A stretch of DNA of 17,500 nt, from positions 1-17,500 of the forward strand of contig JAWQFJ010016673.1 of assembly GCA_034096865.1 (NCBI GenBank). Direction: 5' to 3'. Numbering within the stretch: position 1 is the stretch's first letter; each line of letters opens with the position of its first letter. The position numbers and the translations under genes were made by a program. The notes beneath the pieces are model-generated. The model made no database searches, had not been told where the DNA came from, and was given only the letters and a program-made list of their open reading frames with translations. Positions 1 to 8,259 of this stretch are shown here, one piece after another. The stretch comes from Theodoxus fluviatilis. Taxonomy: Eukaryota > Mollusca > Gastropoda > Cycloneritida > Neritidae.

Positions 1-434
1 GGAGCGTTTTCAACCATCTTGACTGACGAAGATTTGCATACGGCAGAAAAATGGTTCTTCTTGCCACATTTTTTACAGTTCTGGCCGTAAGCAGGACATT
101 TGCGTTGCCCGAGATGATCAAACTGTGACACGCACCCGAAGCGGGAAGTCGCTAGTCTGTGAGCGCTCACATTTCGTGCAGATTCTTCGCGTAAGTACTC
201 GCCCGTTGAGTTCAAACTTCACACAGCCTCAGTCGTTCTCAGCGTCTTCCAGATGTGCAGCATGTTGACGTGTTGGGCTCCTGCACCATAGCAGACTATG
301 TGCGGCCTTTGTTGCATTTAAGGAGCTTACGGATTGAGCCTCTCTCCAGTAGCTCAAGCGCAGGCGACCTACTCCTCATGACAAAAATCTGGGAGGATAC
401 CTTAGTGCTCGTCTGGTTTAGAGACTAGCTAAGT
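1..434. other. Flanking DNA, no gene seen
   Basis: I see no long open frame, RNA gene, simple repeat or recognisable mobile element here. It is mixed-composition eukaryotic intergenic or intronic DNA upstream of the hairpin and duplication block that begins at about 435. Confidence 0.5.
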
Positions 435-471
435 CTTGAGCTGGACACCTCTTTAAGGTGTCCAGCTCAAT
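435..471. repeat. Perfect short inverted repeat (hairpin)
   Basis: Positions 436-450 and 456-470 are exact reverse complements (15 bp, TTGAGCTGGACACCT against AGGTGTCCAGCTCAA) around a 5-nt loop, CTTTA. The right arm is also the start of the first copy of the 148-bp tandem duplication that follows, so the left arm may be an inverted scrap of the same repeat. It is too short for a typical animal pre-miRNA. Confidence 0.75.
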
Positions 472-743
472 ATTGGGAACTTGAGGCTTATCTGAGTATT
501 CAGCTGGATTTGAGGGCAGCCTTGTTGGATAGCAAGCTATTTTGTTCTAAGCTTGTGAAGATTTTGCTTCGAAGCAGATTGAAAAATGGTCTGCACTTCT
601 TGATGGTGTCCAGCTTAGTATTAGGAACGAGGTTATCTAAGTATTCGACTGGATTTGAGGGCAGTTGTTTTTTTTAAATTGCAAGCTATTCAGCTCTAAG
701 CTTGTGAAGATTTTGCTTCGAATCAGCTTGAAATTTCGTCTGT
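457..743. repeat. Direct tandem duplication, 148-bp period
   Basis: Copy 1 is 457-604 and copy 2 is 605 to about 743. Both begin GGTGTCCAGCT and share blocks such as TGGATTTGAGGGCAG and AGCTTGTGAAGATTTTGCTTC, with substitutions and small indels between. A more decayed third copy of the first half lies at about 795-876, starting GGTGTGTCTAGCT and keeping an AGCGAGCTATTCA block. No coding function is apparent. Confidence 0.7.
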
Positions 744-794
744 GGTGGGACACAGGCAGGGCGAGCCGCTTAGGACACTGGGCTGCAGTGGAAG

Positions 795-876
795 GGTGTG
801 TCTAGCTCCGCATGAGGAATTTGAGGGTAACCCGAGCATTGGATTGCATTTGAATAGCGAGCTATTCAACTCTGCT
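795..876. repeat. Decayed third copy of the 148-bp repeat
   Basis: Aligned by eye to 457-545, it keeps the order of blocks: GTGTC(T/C)AGCTC, then GGAA(T/C)TTGAGG, then GA(G/T)(C/T)ATT, then ATAGC(A/G)AGCTATT. Several substitutions and a deletion separate it from copies 1 and 2. The assignment is weaker than for the first two copies. Confidence 0.45.
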
Positions 877-1143
877 GTTGTCGTCATAACGGCGTGAACA
901 TTTTGTCTGTACCTGTTGCCCTCGACCCACATGTGCATAAAATGATCATTGAAATTAGAATCTTATGTGGCAACCGCCTATTGGAATGGCTGATAACGTT
1001 GTATCACATTTAGGGCTAATTTTTGTGATAGTACAGCTGAAATGGAGCTTGTTTGCTTTACATTGCTCTGTCCAGGAGAACAACGCTTTGAGAATAGGAA
1101 AATACGAGCGTATGTTAGGTGCGTGGTATTTCGTCCGTCCTTC

Positions 1144-1199
1144 TGCACGTGTGTGTGTGTGCGTGCGCGCGCGCGCGTGTGCGTGCGTGCGTGCGTGCA
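1144..1199. repeat. Alternating purine-pyrimidine tract (GT/GC)n
   Basis: Fifty-six bases alternate purine and pyrimidine without a break, mixing GT, GC and GTGC units. Such tracts can adopt left-handed Z-DNA under negative supercoiling. The small open frames on both strands here are simple-repeat artefacts. Confidence 0.85.
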
Positions 1200-1206
1200 A
1201 GTGTGA

Positions 1207-1242
1207 CTCTCTCTCTCTCTCTCTCTCTCTCCCCCCCCCCCC
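1207..1242. repeat. (CT)12 followed by a 12-C run
   Basis: A pure CT dinucleotide repeat (1207-1230) runs directly into twelve cytosines (1231-1242). It is a homopyrimidine tract on the + strand. Length is likely to vary between alleles. Confidence 0.9.
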
Positions 1243-1421
1243 ATTACTGGCTTCAGGAATGTTGGAAATATCATTTTCGCTAGCGACCATTGCGCGATAA
1301 GATCATTCGCCATGTATTTGTATTATGCCTTAAAGAGAAAGCGGGATGCCACGGAAATTGTAACTGCCGATGAGTTCAGCATCTAATCATTGTGAAAGGC
1401 TGGAGGCCTAACAAATAAACC

Positions 1422-1424
<3 letters not shown>

Positions 1425-1457
<33 letters not shown>
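1425..1457. repeat. (TC)n microsatellite
   Basis: About 16 TC units, uninterrupted, lying 160 bp upstream of the retrotransposon insertion point. Confidence 0.9.
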
Positions 1458-1460
<3 letters not shown>

Positions 1461-1613
1461 CAGGAAACAGAAGCGCTGTATTCGTTTCTCCGCAGTCCTC
1501 CCTTCTCCCCGTTACCTGTCCGACATGGCAATTACAACTGCTTGCGTGTTGCGAGGTCAGGAGTGCAGGCGTGCACATACGGGCTACTAAGGAACACTGC
1601 ATTGCCACCTAGC

Positions 1614-1617
1614 GGAG
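1614..1617. repeat. Target-site duplication, left copy (GGAG)
   Basis: GGAG immediately precedes the 5' LTR and is repeated at 12629-12632 immediately after the 3' LTR. Four base pairs is within the usual 4-6 bp range for LTR-retrotransposon integrases. The match is exact, so the two LTRs most likely belong to one insertion event. Confidence 0.85.
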
Positions 1618-1967
1618 TGCTGCGGAAGAATGTAAAATGATATAATCGTGTAAGATTGTTTGTGGAGGTGGTTTGTTTAAATAGCTAAAGAATTGTGTAT
1701 TGCTTTAACGTGTTGTGCTATGGGAAAACGGACGCGTTCACCTCTCTTTGTTCTGCCCTGAACAGAGGCACGTGAGCACGTGAGTACGGATGAGTCAAGA
1801 GGCTCTTTTTTTAGTTGGGGAGTGGGTAGGTGTGGTCATTGCTCTTTGTTGTGGATAGGGAGTTGGGACTTCAAGCCTCCCTTACTTCCGATGCTGTAGG
1901 TAACTGGCCCTATGATTGGATCCCAGGGGCGGAAACAGAAGGGCCTGATGGGGGAATAGTCAAGCAG

Positions 1968-1975
1968 TATATATA
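1968..1975 (+). promoter_or_regulatory. TATA-like box in 5' LTR
   Basis: TATATATA in U3 about 230 bp from the LTR end and 93 bp upstream of AATAAA. If used, transcription would start near 1995-2005. The 3' LTR has the shorter TATAC at the same place, so this copy carries a 4-bp expansion. Function is inferred from position only. Confidence 0.55.
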
Positions 1976-2067
1976 CATTGTCGATGCTATGGTACGAGAG
2001 TGAGAGCGCAAATGTCAGAGGTGTAGGAGCGTATACTCGCCGTCACTGTATGCCATGTCCAGTTCGG

Positions 2068-2073
2068 AATAAA
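2068..2073 (+). promoter_or_regulatory. Polyadenylation signal in 5' LTR
   Basis: AATAAA in a context (TTCGGAATAAACACTC) identical in both LTRs. It lies downstream of the TATA-like box, as needed for an R region flanked by promoter and poly(A) site. Confidence 0.65.
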
Positions 2074-2200
2074 CACTCTGAAAGGAACAATCGCCTGTGT
2101 TCAACTTCCTACCATTCCTGACGCAAGTGAGGACGGACCGCAAGCAGACCACCGAGCAGCGGCACTGGAGAGGTCAGTGGTCATTATTGTTTCCGTAACA

Positions 2201-2224
2201 CTTGTTCCCTAGACGGAGAACAAG
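2201..2224 (+). promoter_or_regulatory. Hairpin at the expected primer-binding site
   Basis: Directly after the 5' LTR, CTTGTTC (2201-2207) and GAACAAG (2218-2224) form a perfect 7-bp stem around a 10-nt loop. A usual tRNA primer-binding site would begin at or just after the LTR with TGG, the complement of the tRNA CCA end. No TGG occurs before the gag start codon. The primer may be internal to a tRNA or a self-primer, or the site may be altered. Confidence 0.5.
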
Positions 2225-2353
2225 TAGTGAAGCATGGACGGAGAAGGCGAGAAACGCGTGACGCGAGCCGCCGCACGCGAGGGAGCGACAGAAGAGCCCA
2301 CAGGAGACTACGCAGCGCTCATGAAGTTCCTAAGAGAGAAGGATGAAGAGAAA

Positions 2354-5300
2354 GAGCGGCGGTGGCGGGAGGAGAAGGCAGGGCAGCAGAGGAAGGAAGA
2401 AGAAAAAGAGCGGCGGTGGCGGGAGGAGAAGGCAGAGCAGCAGAGGAAGGAAGAAGAGAAAGAGCGGCAGCGACAGGAGGAGAAGGCAGAGCAGCAGAAG
2501 AAGTAAGAAGAAAAAGAGCGGCGGTGGCGGGAGGAGAAGGCAGAGCAGCAGAGGAAGGAAGAAGATAAAGAGCAGCAGCGACAGGAGGAGAAGGCAGAGC
2601 AGCAAGAGAAGGAAGAAGAGAAAGAGCGGCGGTGGCGGGAGGAGAAGGCAGAGCAGCAGAGGAAGGAAGAAGATAAAGAGCAGCAGCGACAGGAGGAGAA
2701 GGCAGAGCAGCAGAGGAAGGAAGAAGAGAAAGAGCGGCAGCGACAGGAGGAGAAGGCAGAGCAGCAAGAGAAGGAAGAAGATAAAGAGCAGCAGCGACAG
2801 GAGGAGAAGGCAGAGCAGCAGAGGAAGGAAGAAGAGAAAGAGCAGCAGCGACAGGAGGAGAAGGCAGAGCAGCAGAGGAAGGAAGAAGAGAAAGAGCGGC
2901 GGTGGCGGGAGGAGAAGGCAGAGCAGCAGAGGAAGGAAGAAGAGAAGGCAGAGCAGCAGAGGAAGGAAGAAGAGAAGGCAGAGCAGCAGAGGAAGGAAGA
3001 AGAGAAGGAGCGGCAGCGACAGGAGGAGAAGGCAGAGCAGCAGAGGAAGGAAGAAGAGAAGGAGCGGCAGCGACAGGAGGAGAAGGCAGAGCAGCAGAGG
3101 AAGGAAGAAGAGAAGAGCAGCAGCGGCAGGAGGAGAAGGCGAGCAGCAGAGAAGGAAGAAGAGAAGAGCGGCGGCGGCAGGAGGAGAAGGCAGAGCAGCA
3201 GAGGAAGGAAGAAGAGAAGAGCAGCAGCGCAGGAGGAGAAGGCAGAGCAGCAGAGAAGGAAGAAGAGAAGAGCGGCAGCGCAGGAGGAGAAGGCAGAGCA
3301 GCAGAGAAGGAAGAAGAGAAGAGCGGCGGAGCGAGGAGGAGAAGGCAGAGCAGCAGAGGAAGGAAGAAGAGAAGAGCGGCAGCGGCAGGAGGAGAAGGCA
3401 GAGCAGCATGTGAAGGAAGAAGAGAAGAGCGGCAGCGACGGAGGAGAAGGCAGAGCAGCAGAGGAAGGAAGAAGAGAAGAGCAGCAGCGACAGGAGGAGA
3501 AGGCAGAGCAGCAGAGGAAGGAAGAGAGAAGAGCGGCAGCGAGCAGGAGGAGAAGGCAGAGCAGCAGAGGAAGGAAGAAGAGGAGCATGCAGCAGCGACA
3601 GGAGGAGAGGGCAGAGCAGCAGAGGAAGGAAGTAGAGAGGGAGCAGCGGCGACAGGAGGAGAGGGCAGAGCGGCGGAGGAAGGAGGAGGAGAAGGAGCAG
3701 CAGTGGCAGGAGGAGAGGGCAGAGCAGCAGAGGAAGGAAGAAGAGAGGGAGCGGCAGCGAGGAGGAGAAGGCAGAGCAGCAGAGAAGGAAGAAGAGAAGA
3801 GCGGCAGCGGAGGAGGAGAAGGCAGAGCAGCAGAGGAAGGAAGAAGAGAAGAGCGGCAGCGAGCAGGAGGAGAAGGCAGAGCAGCAGAGAAGGAAGAAGA
3901 GAAGAGCGGCAGGGCAGGAGGAGAAGGCAGCGCAGCAGAAGAAGGAAGAAGAGACTGAGCGGCATCGACAGGCGGAGAAGGCAGAGCAGCAGAGGTCTGA
4001 AGAAGAGACTGAGCGGCAGCGACAGTAGGAGAAGGCAGAGCAGCAGAGGAAGGAAGAAGAGAAGAGCGGCAGCGCAGGAGGAGAAGGCAGAGCAGCAGAG
4101 AAGGAAGAAGAGAAGAGCGGCAGGCAGGAGGAGAAGGCAGAGCAGCAGAGGAAGGAAGAAGAGAAGAGCGGCAGCGACAGGAGGAGAAGGCAGAGCAGCA
4201 GAGGAAGGAAGAGAGAAGAGCGGCAGCGACAGGAGGAGAAGGCAGAGCAGCAGAGGAAGGAAGAAGAGAAGGAGCGGCAGCGCAGGAGGAGAAGGCAGAG
4301 CGGCAGAGGAAGGAAGAAGAGAAGAGCAGCAGCGACAGGAGGAGAAGGCAGAGCAGCAGAGAAGGAAGAAGAGAAGAGCAGTGGCAGGAGGAGAGGGCAG
4401 AGCAGCAGAGGAAGGAAGTAGAGAGGGAGCAGCGGCGACAGGAGGAGAGGGCAGAGCAGCAGAGAAGGAGAAGAGAGAGAGCCGCAGCGACAGGAGGAGA
4501 AGGCAGAGCAGCAGAGGAAGGAAGAAGAGTAAGAAGAGAGAGAGCGGCAGCGACAGGAGGAGAAGGCAGAGCAGCAGAGGAGGAAGAGAGAAGAGCGGCA
4601 GCGACAGGAGGAGAAGGCAGAGCAGCAGAGAAGGAGAAGAGAGAGGAGCGGCAGCGACAGGAGGAGAAGGCAGAGCAGCAGAGGAAGGAAGAAGAGAAGA
4701 GCGGCAGCGACAGGAGGAGAAGGCAGAGCAGCAGAGGAAGGAAGAAGAGAGAGAGCGGCAGCGACAGGAGGAGAAGGCAGAGCAGCAGAGGAAGGAAGAA
4801 GAGAAGAGCGGCAGCGACAGGAGGAGAAGGCAGAGCAGCAGAGGAAGGAAGAAGAGAAGAGCGGCAGCGACAGGAGGAGAAGGCAGAGCAGCAGAGGAAG
4901 GAAGAAGAGAAGAGCGGCAGCGACAGGAGGAGAAGGCAGAGCAGCAGAGGAAGGAAGAAGAGAAGAGCGGCAGCGACAGGAGGAGAAGGCAGAGCAGCAG
5001 AGGAAGGAAGAAGAGAAGAGCGGCAGCGACAGGAGGAGAAGGCAGAGCAGCAGAGGAAGGAAGAAGAGAAGAGCGGCAGCGACAGGAGGAGAAGGCAGAG
5101 CAGCAGAGGAAGGAAGAAGAGAAGAGCGGCAGCGACAGGAGGAGAAGGCAGAGCAGCAGAGGAAGGAAGAAGAGAAGAGCGGCAGCGACAGGAGGAGAAG
5201 GCAGAGCAGCAGAGGAAGGAAGAAGAGAAAGAGCGGCAGCGGCAAGAGGAGAAGGCAGAGCAGCAGAGGAAGGAAGAAGAGAAAGAGCGGCGGTGGCGGG

Positions 5301-6920
5301 AGGAGAAGGCAGAGCAGCAGAGGAAGGAAGAAGAGAAAGAGCAGCAGCGACAGGAGGAGAAGGCAGAGCAGCAGAGGAAGGAAGAAGAGAAAGAGCAGCA
5401 GCGGCAGGAGGAGAAGGCAGAGCAGCAGAGGAAGGAAGAAGAGAAAGAGCAGCAGCGACAGGAGGAGAAGGCAGAGCAGCAGAGGAAGGAAGAAGAGAAA
5501 GAGCGGCGGTGGCGGGAGGAGAAGGCAGAGCAGCAGAGGAAGGAAGAAGAGAAAGAGCGGCAGCGACAGGAGGAGAAGGCAGAGCAGCAAGAGAAGGAAG
5601 AAGAGAAAGAGCAGCAGCGACAGGAGGAGAAGGCAGAGCAGCAGAGGAAGGAAGAAGAGAAAGAGCGGCGGTGGCGGGAGGAGAAGGCAGAGCAGCAGAG
5701 GAAGGAAGAAGAGAAAGAGCAGCAGCGACAGGAGGAGAAGGCAGAGCAGCAGAGGAAGGAAGAAGAGAAGAGCGGCGGCGGCGGAGGAGAAGGCAGAGCA
5801 GCAGAGAAGGAAGAAGAGAAGAGCGGCAGCGACAGGAGGAGAAGGCAGAGCAGCAGAGGAAGGAAGAAGAGAAAGAGCGGCAGCGGCAGGAGGAGAAGGC
5901 AGAGCAGCAGAGGAAGGAAGAAGAGAAAGAGCAGCAGCGACAGGAGGAGAAGGCCGAGCAGCAGAGGAAGGAAGAAGAGAAAGAGCGGCAGCGACAGGAG
6001 GAGAAGGCAGAGCAGCAGAGGAAGGAAGAAGAGAAAGAGCAGCAGCGGCAGGAGGAGAAGGCAGAGCAGCAGAGGAAGGAAGAAGAGAAGAGCAGCAGCG
6101 ACAGGAGGAGAAGGCAGAGCAGCAGAGGAAGGAAGAAGAGAAAGAGCGGCGGTGGCGGGAGGAGAAGGCAGAGCAGCAGAGGAAGGAAGAAGAGAAGAGC
6201 GGCAGCGGCGGAGGAGAAGGCCGAGCAGCAGAGGAAGGAAGAAGAGAAAGAGCGGCGGTGGCGGGAGGAGAAGGCAGAGCAGCAGAGGAAGGAAGAAGAG
6301 AAAGAGCAGCAGCGACAGGAGGAGAAGGCAGAGCAGCAGAGGAAGGAAGAAGAGAAAGAGCGGCGGTGGCGGGAGGAGAAGGCAGAGCAGCAGAGGAAGG
6401 AAGAAGAGAAAGAGCGGCGGTGGCGGGAGGAGAAGGCAGAGCAGCAGAGGAAGGAAGAAGAGAAAGAGCGGCGGTGGCGGGAGGAGAAGGCAGAGCAGCA
6501 GAGGAAGGAAGAAGAGAAAGAGCAGCAGCGGCAGGAGGAGAAGGCAGAGCAGCAGAGGAAGGAAGAAGAGAAAGAGCAGCAGCGACAGGAGGAGAAGGCA
6601 GAGCAGCAAGAGAAGGAAGAAGAGAAAGAGCGGCAGCGGCAGGAGGAGAAGGCAGAGCAGCAGAGGAAGGAAGAAGAGAAAGAGCAGCAGCGACAGGAGG
6701 AGAAGGCCGAGCAGCAGAAGAAGGAAGAAGAGAAAGAGCGGCGGTGGCGGGAGGAGAAGGCAGAGCAGCAAGAGAAGGAAGAAGAGAAAGAGCGGCGGTG
6801 GCGGGAGGAGAAGGCAGAGCAGCAGAGGAAGGAAGAAGAGAAAGAGCAGCAGTGACAGGAGGAGAAGGCCGAGCAGCAGAAGAAGGAAGAAGAGAAAGAG
6901 CGGCAGCGGCAGGAGGAGAA
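2354..6920 (+). repeat. 54-bp minisatellite array inside gag
   Basis: About 85 tandem copies of an 18-codon unit of type ERQRQEEKAEQQRKEEEK. The constant half is EEKAEQQRKEEE; the variable half reads RQRQ, QQRQ, RRWR and similar, mixed along the array. Perfect 54-bp units dominate 2354 to about 3100 and 5222-6920. Between about 3100 and 5220 most units are 53 bp or shorter (one A lost from GAGAAAGAG, plus scattered one-base losses), so the frame rotates. Three 30-bp short units sit at about 2920-3010. The unit lacks stops in most frames, so very long but meaningless frames of over 1,000 codons appear on both strands. In the coding frame the product would be one long charged alpha-helical coiled coil. 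Confidence 0.95.
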
Positions 6921-7974
6921 AGAGCTGCAACAACAGCAAGAAGCAGAAGAAAAGCGACAGAAAGAACTGCGGCAACGACAGAAAGAGGAACAGAGAGAAC
7001 GGCAGCGATTTGAGGAGGCAGAACAAAGGAGACAGGAAAATGAGGCTTTCAAGGATCAGTTTTTCCTCGCCCTCAGCAGCCGCACCAGCGAACTCCATAA
7101 AGAGATTAAGACGGTGCAAAGCGAAATAGACGGGAAGATCAACCGCCTAGACTCGTCCCTGGGAGAAGCAGTGGCAAGCTTCGAGGGAAAGGTGCGAAAC
7201 CTTGGCTCACAAGTCGAGGGAGAGGTTGCACGCCTCAAGGACGCTGTGGCAGACCTCCAGGGGAGACTGGGGGAAAGGGGGACCTCTGATCGAAAACCCC
7301 CTCCTCCGATCCCCTTCCTGACCTCGGGCGATCATCAGGCGTATGCGCCACTCCGAGCAGAGGCGCCTGCCTTTACCCCGGCGTGGGAGGGGACCTGCAT
7401 GACCGCTGCCCGACCTCTACAGCATCGAAGGCCTCAGACCTATGACGGTAGGGCCCCGTGGGGGGGCTACCGAGTGCAGTTTGAGGTCGCGGCGGATAGT
7501 AACGGCTGGGGAGAGAGGGAGAAAGCCGAACACCTCATCAGCAGCCTGTCTGGTCAGGCATTAGGCGTCCTGGATACGTTGCCCACGGAGGACAGGACTA
7601 ATTACAGCGTCATCGCGCAGGCCCTCCACGACAGATTCCAGGACGCCAGGAATGCTGATCAGGCAAAAGCCATGCTCTACGCGAGGAGGCGCAAGAAAGG
7701 TGAGTCTCTCCCTGAGTTAGCCGCTGACATTGAGCGGCTCATGAGACGGGCTCACCCCACCTGCAATCGGGACGTGGTAGATGACCTGTCCCGGGAGAAA
7801 TTTCTCGAGGCCCTCGCCGATAGTGACGTGAAGCGGCAAGTACAGCTGCTGGCTCCCACCACCCTCACAGAGACCGTGAATACCACGCTCTGCATTGAGG
7901 CCATCGCCCAGCGTGAGGACAGCGCAGCGACTACCACAACACCACAAGGTCAGGGCTGTGGGCAGCCAGGATAG
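6856..7974 (+). CDS. Gag segment: coiled coil plus capsid-like domain
   Basis: The open phase-1 stretch runs from just after TGA 6853 to TAG 7972-7974, with an internal ATG at 7114. The first third continues the charged coiled coil in non-repetitive form (heptad-like QSEIDGKINRLDSSLGEA, then KVRNLGSQVEGEVARLKD). A proline linker (PPPPIPF) follows. From about 7430 comes a metazoan gypsy-type capsid pattern: PQTYDGRAPWGGYRVQFE, NGWGEREKAEHL, SGQALGVLDTLP, then GESLPELAADIERLMRRAHP. This resembles the retrotransposon Gag family related to Arc, by recall rather than by search. The terminal TAG follows a likely one-base indel, because the next Gag portion continues in phase 2. Confidence 0.8.
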   Translation, partial: QEEKAEQQKKEEEKERQRQEEKELQQQQEAEEKRQKELRQRQKEEQRERQRFEEAEQRRQENEAFKDQFFLALSSRTSELHKEIKTVQSEIDGKINRLDSSLGEAVASFEGKVRNLGSQVEGEVARLKDAVADLQGRLGERGTSDRKPPPPIPFLTSGDHQAYAPLRAEAPAFTPAWEGTCMTAARPLQHRRPQTYDGRAPWGGYRVQFEVAADSNGWGEREKAEHLISSLSGQALGVLDTLPTEDRTNYSVIAQALHDRFQDARNADQAKAMLYARRRKKGESLPELAADIERLMRRAHPTCNRDVVDDLSREKFLEALADSDVKRQVQLLAPTTLTETVNTTLCIEAIAQREDSAATTTTPQGQGCGQPG

Positions 7975-8200
7975 AGCCGCCAGCGACGGCGACGCTCTGC
8001 TGGCACAGTTCAGGCGCCTGATGGAAGAGCTCCTGGAGAAGGCGAAAGATAGCACCCCTCGTCGGGAAGGACAGCGCGGGCCCATCAAGTGCTATCACTG
8101 CGACAAGGTCGGCCACATCGCTCGTCACTGTCCGCAGAAGCCAGCCTCCTACCCATGCCGCCTCCGTGGAGAGAAGCCGCATGCCGCACAGGAAAACTAG
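7952..8200 (+). CDS. Gag nucleocapsid segment with CCHC zinc knuckle
   Basis: Phase 2. An amphipathic stretch (DALLAQFRRLMEELLEKAK) leads to a basic linker and CYHCDKVGHIARHC at 8090-8131, an exact C-X2-C-X4-H-X4-C knuckle that would bind element RNA. The frame closes at TAG 8198-8200. The last codons before the stop overlap the candidate frameshift heptamer at 8191-8197. The knuckle cysteines and histidine are all present. The upstream limit is approximate because the frame break with the capsid segment lies somewhere in 7940-7972. Confidence 0.8.
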   Translation, partial: RAVGSQDRAASDGDALLAQFRRLMEELLEKAKDSTPRREGQRGPIKCYHCDKVGHIARHCPQKPASYPCRLRGEKPHAAQEN

Positions 8201-8245
8201 GATGTGCCGGACTTAGGGGGCAGAGTCCGGCATTTCACCCCCCTA
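8191..8245 (+). promoter_or_regulatory. Candidate -1 frameshift signal at gag/pol junction
   Basis: Heptamer GGAAAAC (8191-8197) is read by Gag as G-GAA-AAC and is followed directly by the Gag TAG. A 7-nt spacer (8198-8204) leads to a 9-bp perfect stem, TGCCGGACT (8205-8213) with AGTCCGGCA (8224-8232). The loop TAGGGGG (8214-8220) is exactly complementary to CCCCCTA (8239-8245), giving an H-type pseudoknot. Pol lies in the -1 phase relative to the knuckle. Heptamer, spacer and pseudoknot order match known retroviral signals. The heptamer is not the ideal XXXYYYZ, but GGAUUUA of the MMTV pro/pol junction is a comparable known exception. Confidence 0.65.
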
Positions 8246-8259
8246 CCGCCCTGCGCCAC

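Larger units (their letters stand above)
1618..2200 (+). repeat. 5' LTR
   Basis: It starts TGCTGCGGAAG and ends TTCCGTAACA, and aligns end to end with 12046-12628. By eye there are about 14 substitutions, a 6-bp gap near 1664, a 2-bp gap in the T run near 1805 and a 4-bp TA expansion near 1970. Equal total lengths (583) are therefore coincidental. The third base is C here and T in the 3' copy; the T form fits the inverted-tip symmetry better. U3 would run to about 2000, with R and U5 beyond. Confidence 0.95.
2234..8200 (+). pseudogene. gag: gag (broken): coiled-coil array, capsid, zinc knuckle
   Basis: Gag would form the particle and bind the RNA. The start ATG at 2234 has A at -3 and G at +4 and follows the LTR by 33 nt. 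About 40 non-repetitive acidic/basic residues lead into a giant 18-residue repeat region (2354-6920), then a further coiled coil, a capsid-like domain (about 7430-7920) and a CCHC knuckle (8090-8131). It ends at TAG 8198-8200. Breaks: TAA at 2504 (a GAA codon in sister repeats), frame drift in the middle of the array, TGA at 6853 (CGA in sister repeats), and a single-base frame change somewhere in 7940-7972 between capsid and knuckle. The start lies in phase 2, the capsid in phase 1 and the knuckle in phase 2. The length is several times the usual 300-500 residues, all because of the array. Confidence 0.85.

Noticed and set aside
955..1313. Overlapping ~111-codon open frames on both strands
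   Set aside because: They consist largely of translated GT/GC/CT microsatellite and show no protein family.
2308..7119. Minus-strand open frames of up to about 1,600 codons, rich in Ser, Leu, Cys and Pro
   Set aside because: They are the antisense reading of the gag minisatellite, which lacks stops in several frames. They have no domain, and the plus strand has recognisable Gag coding on both sides.
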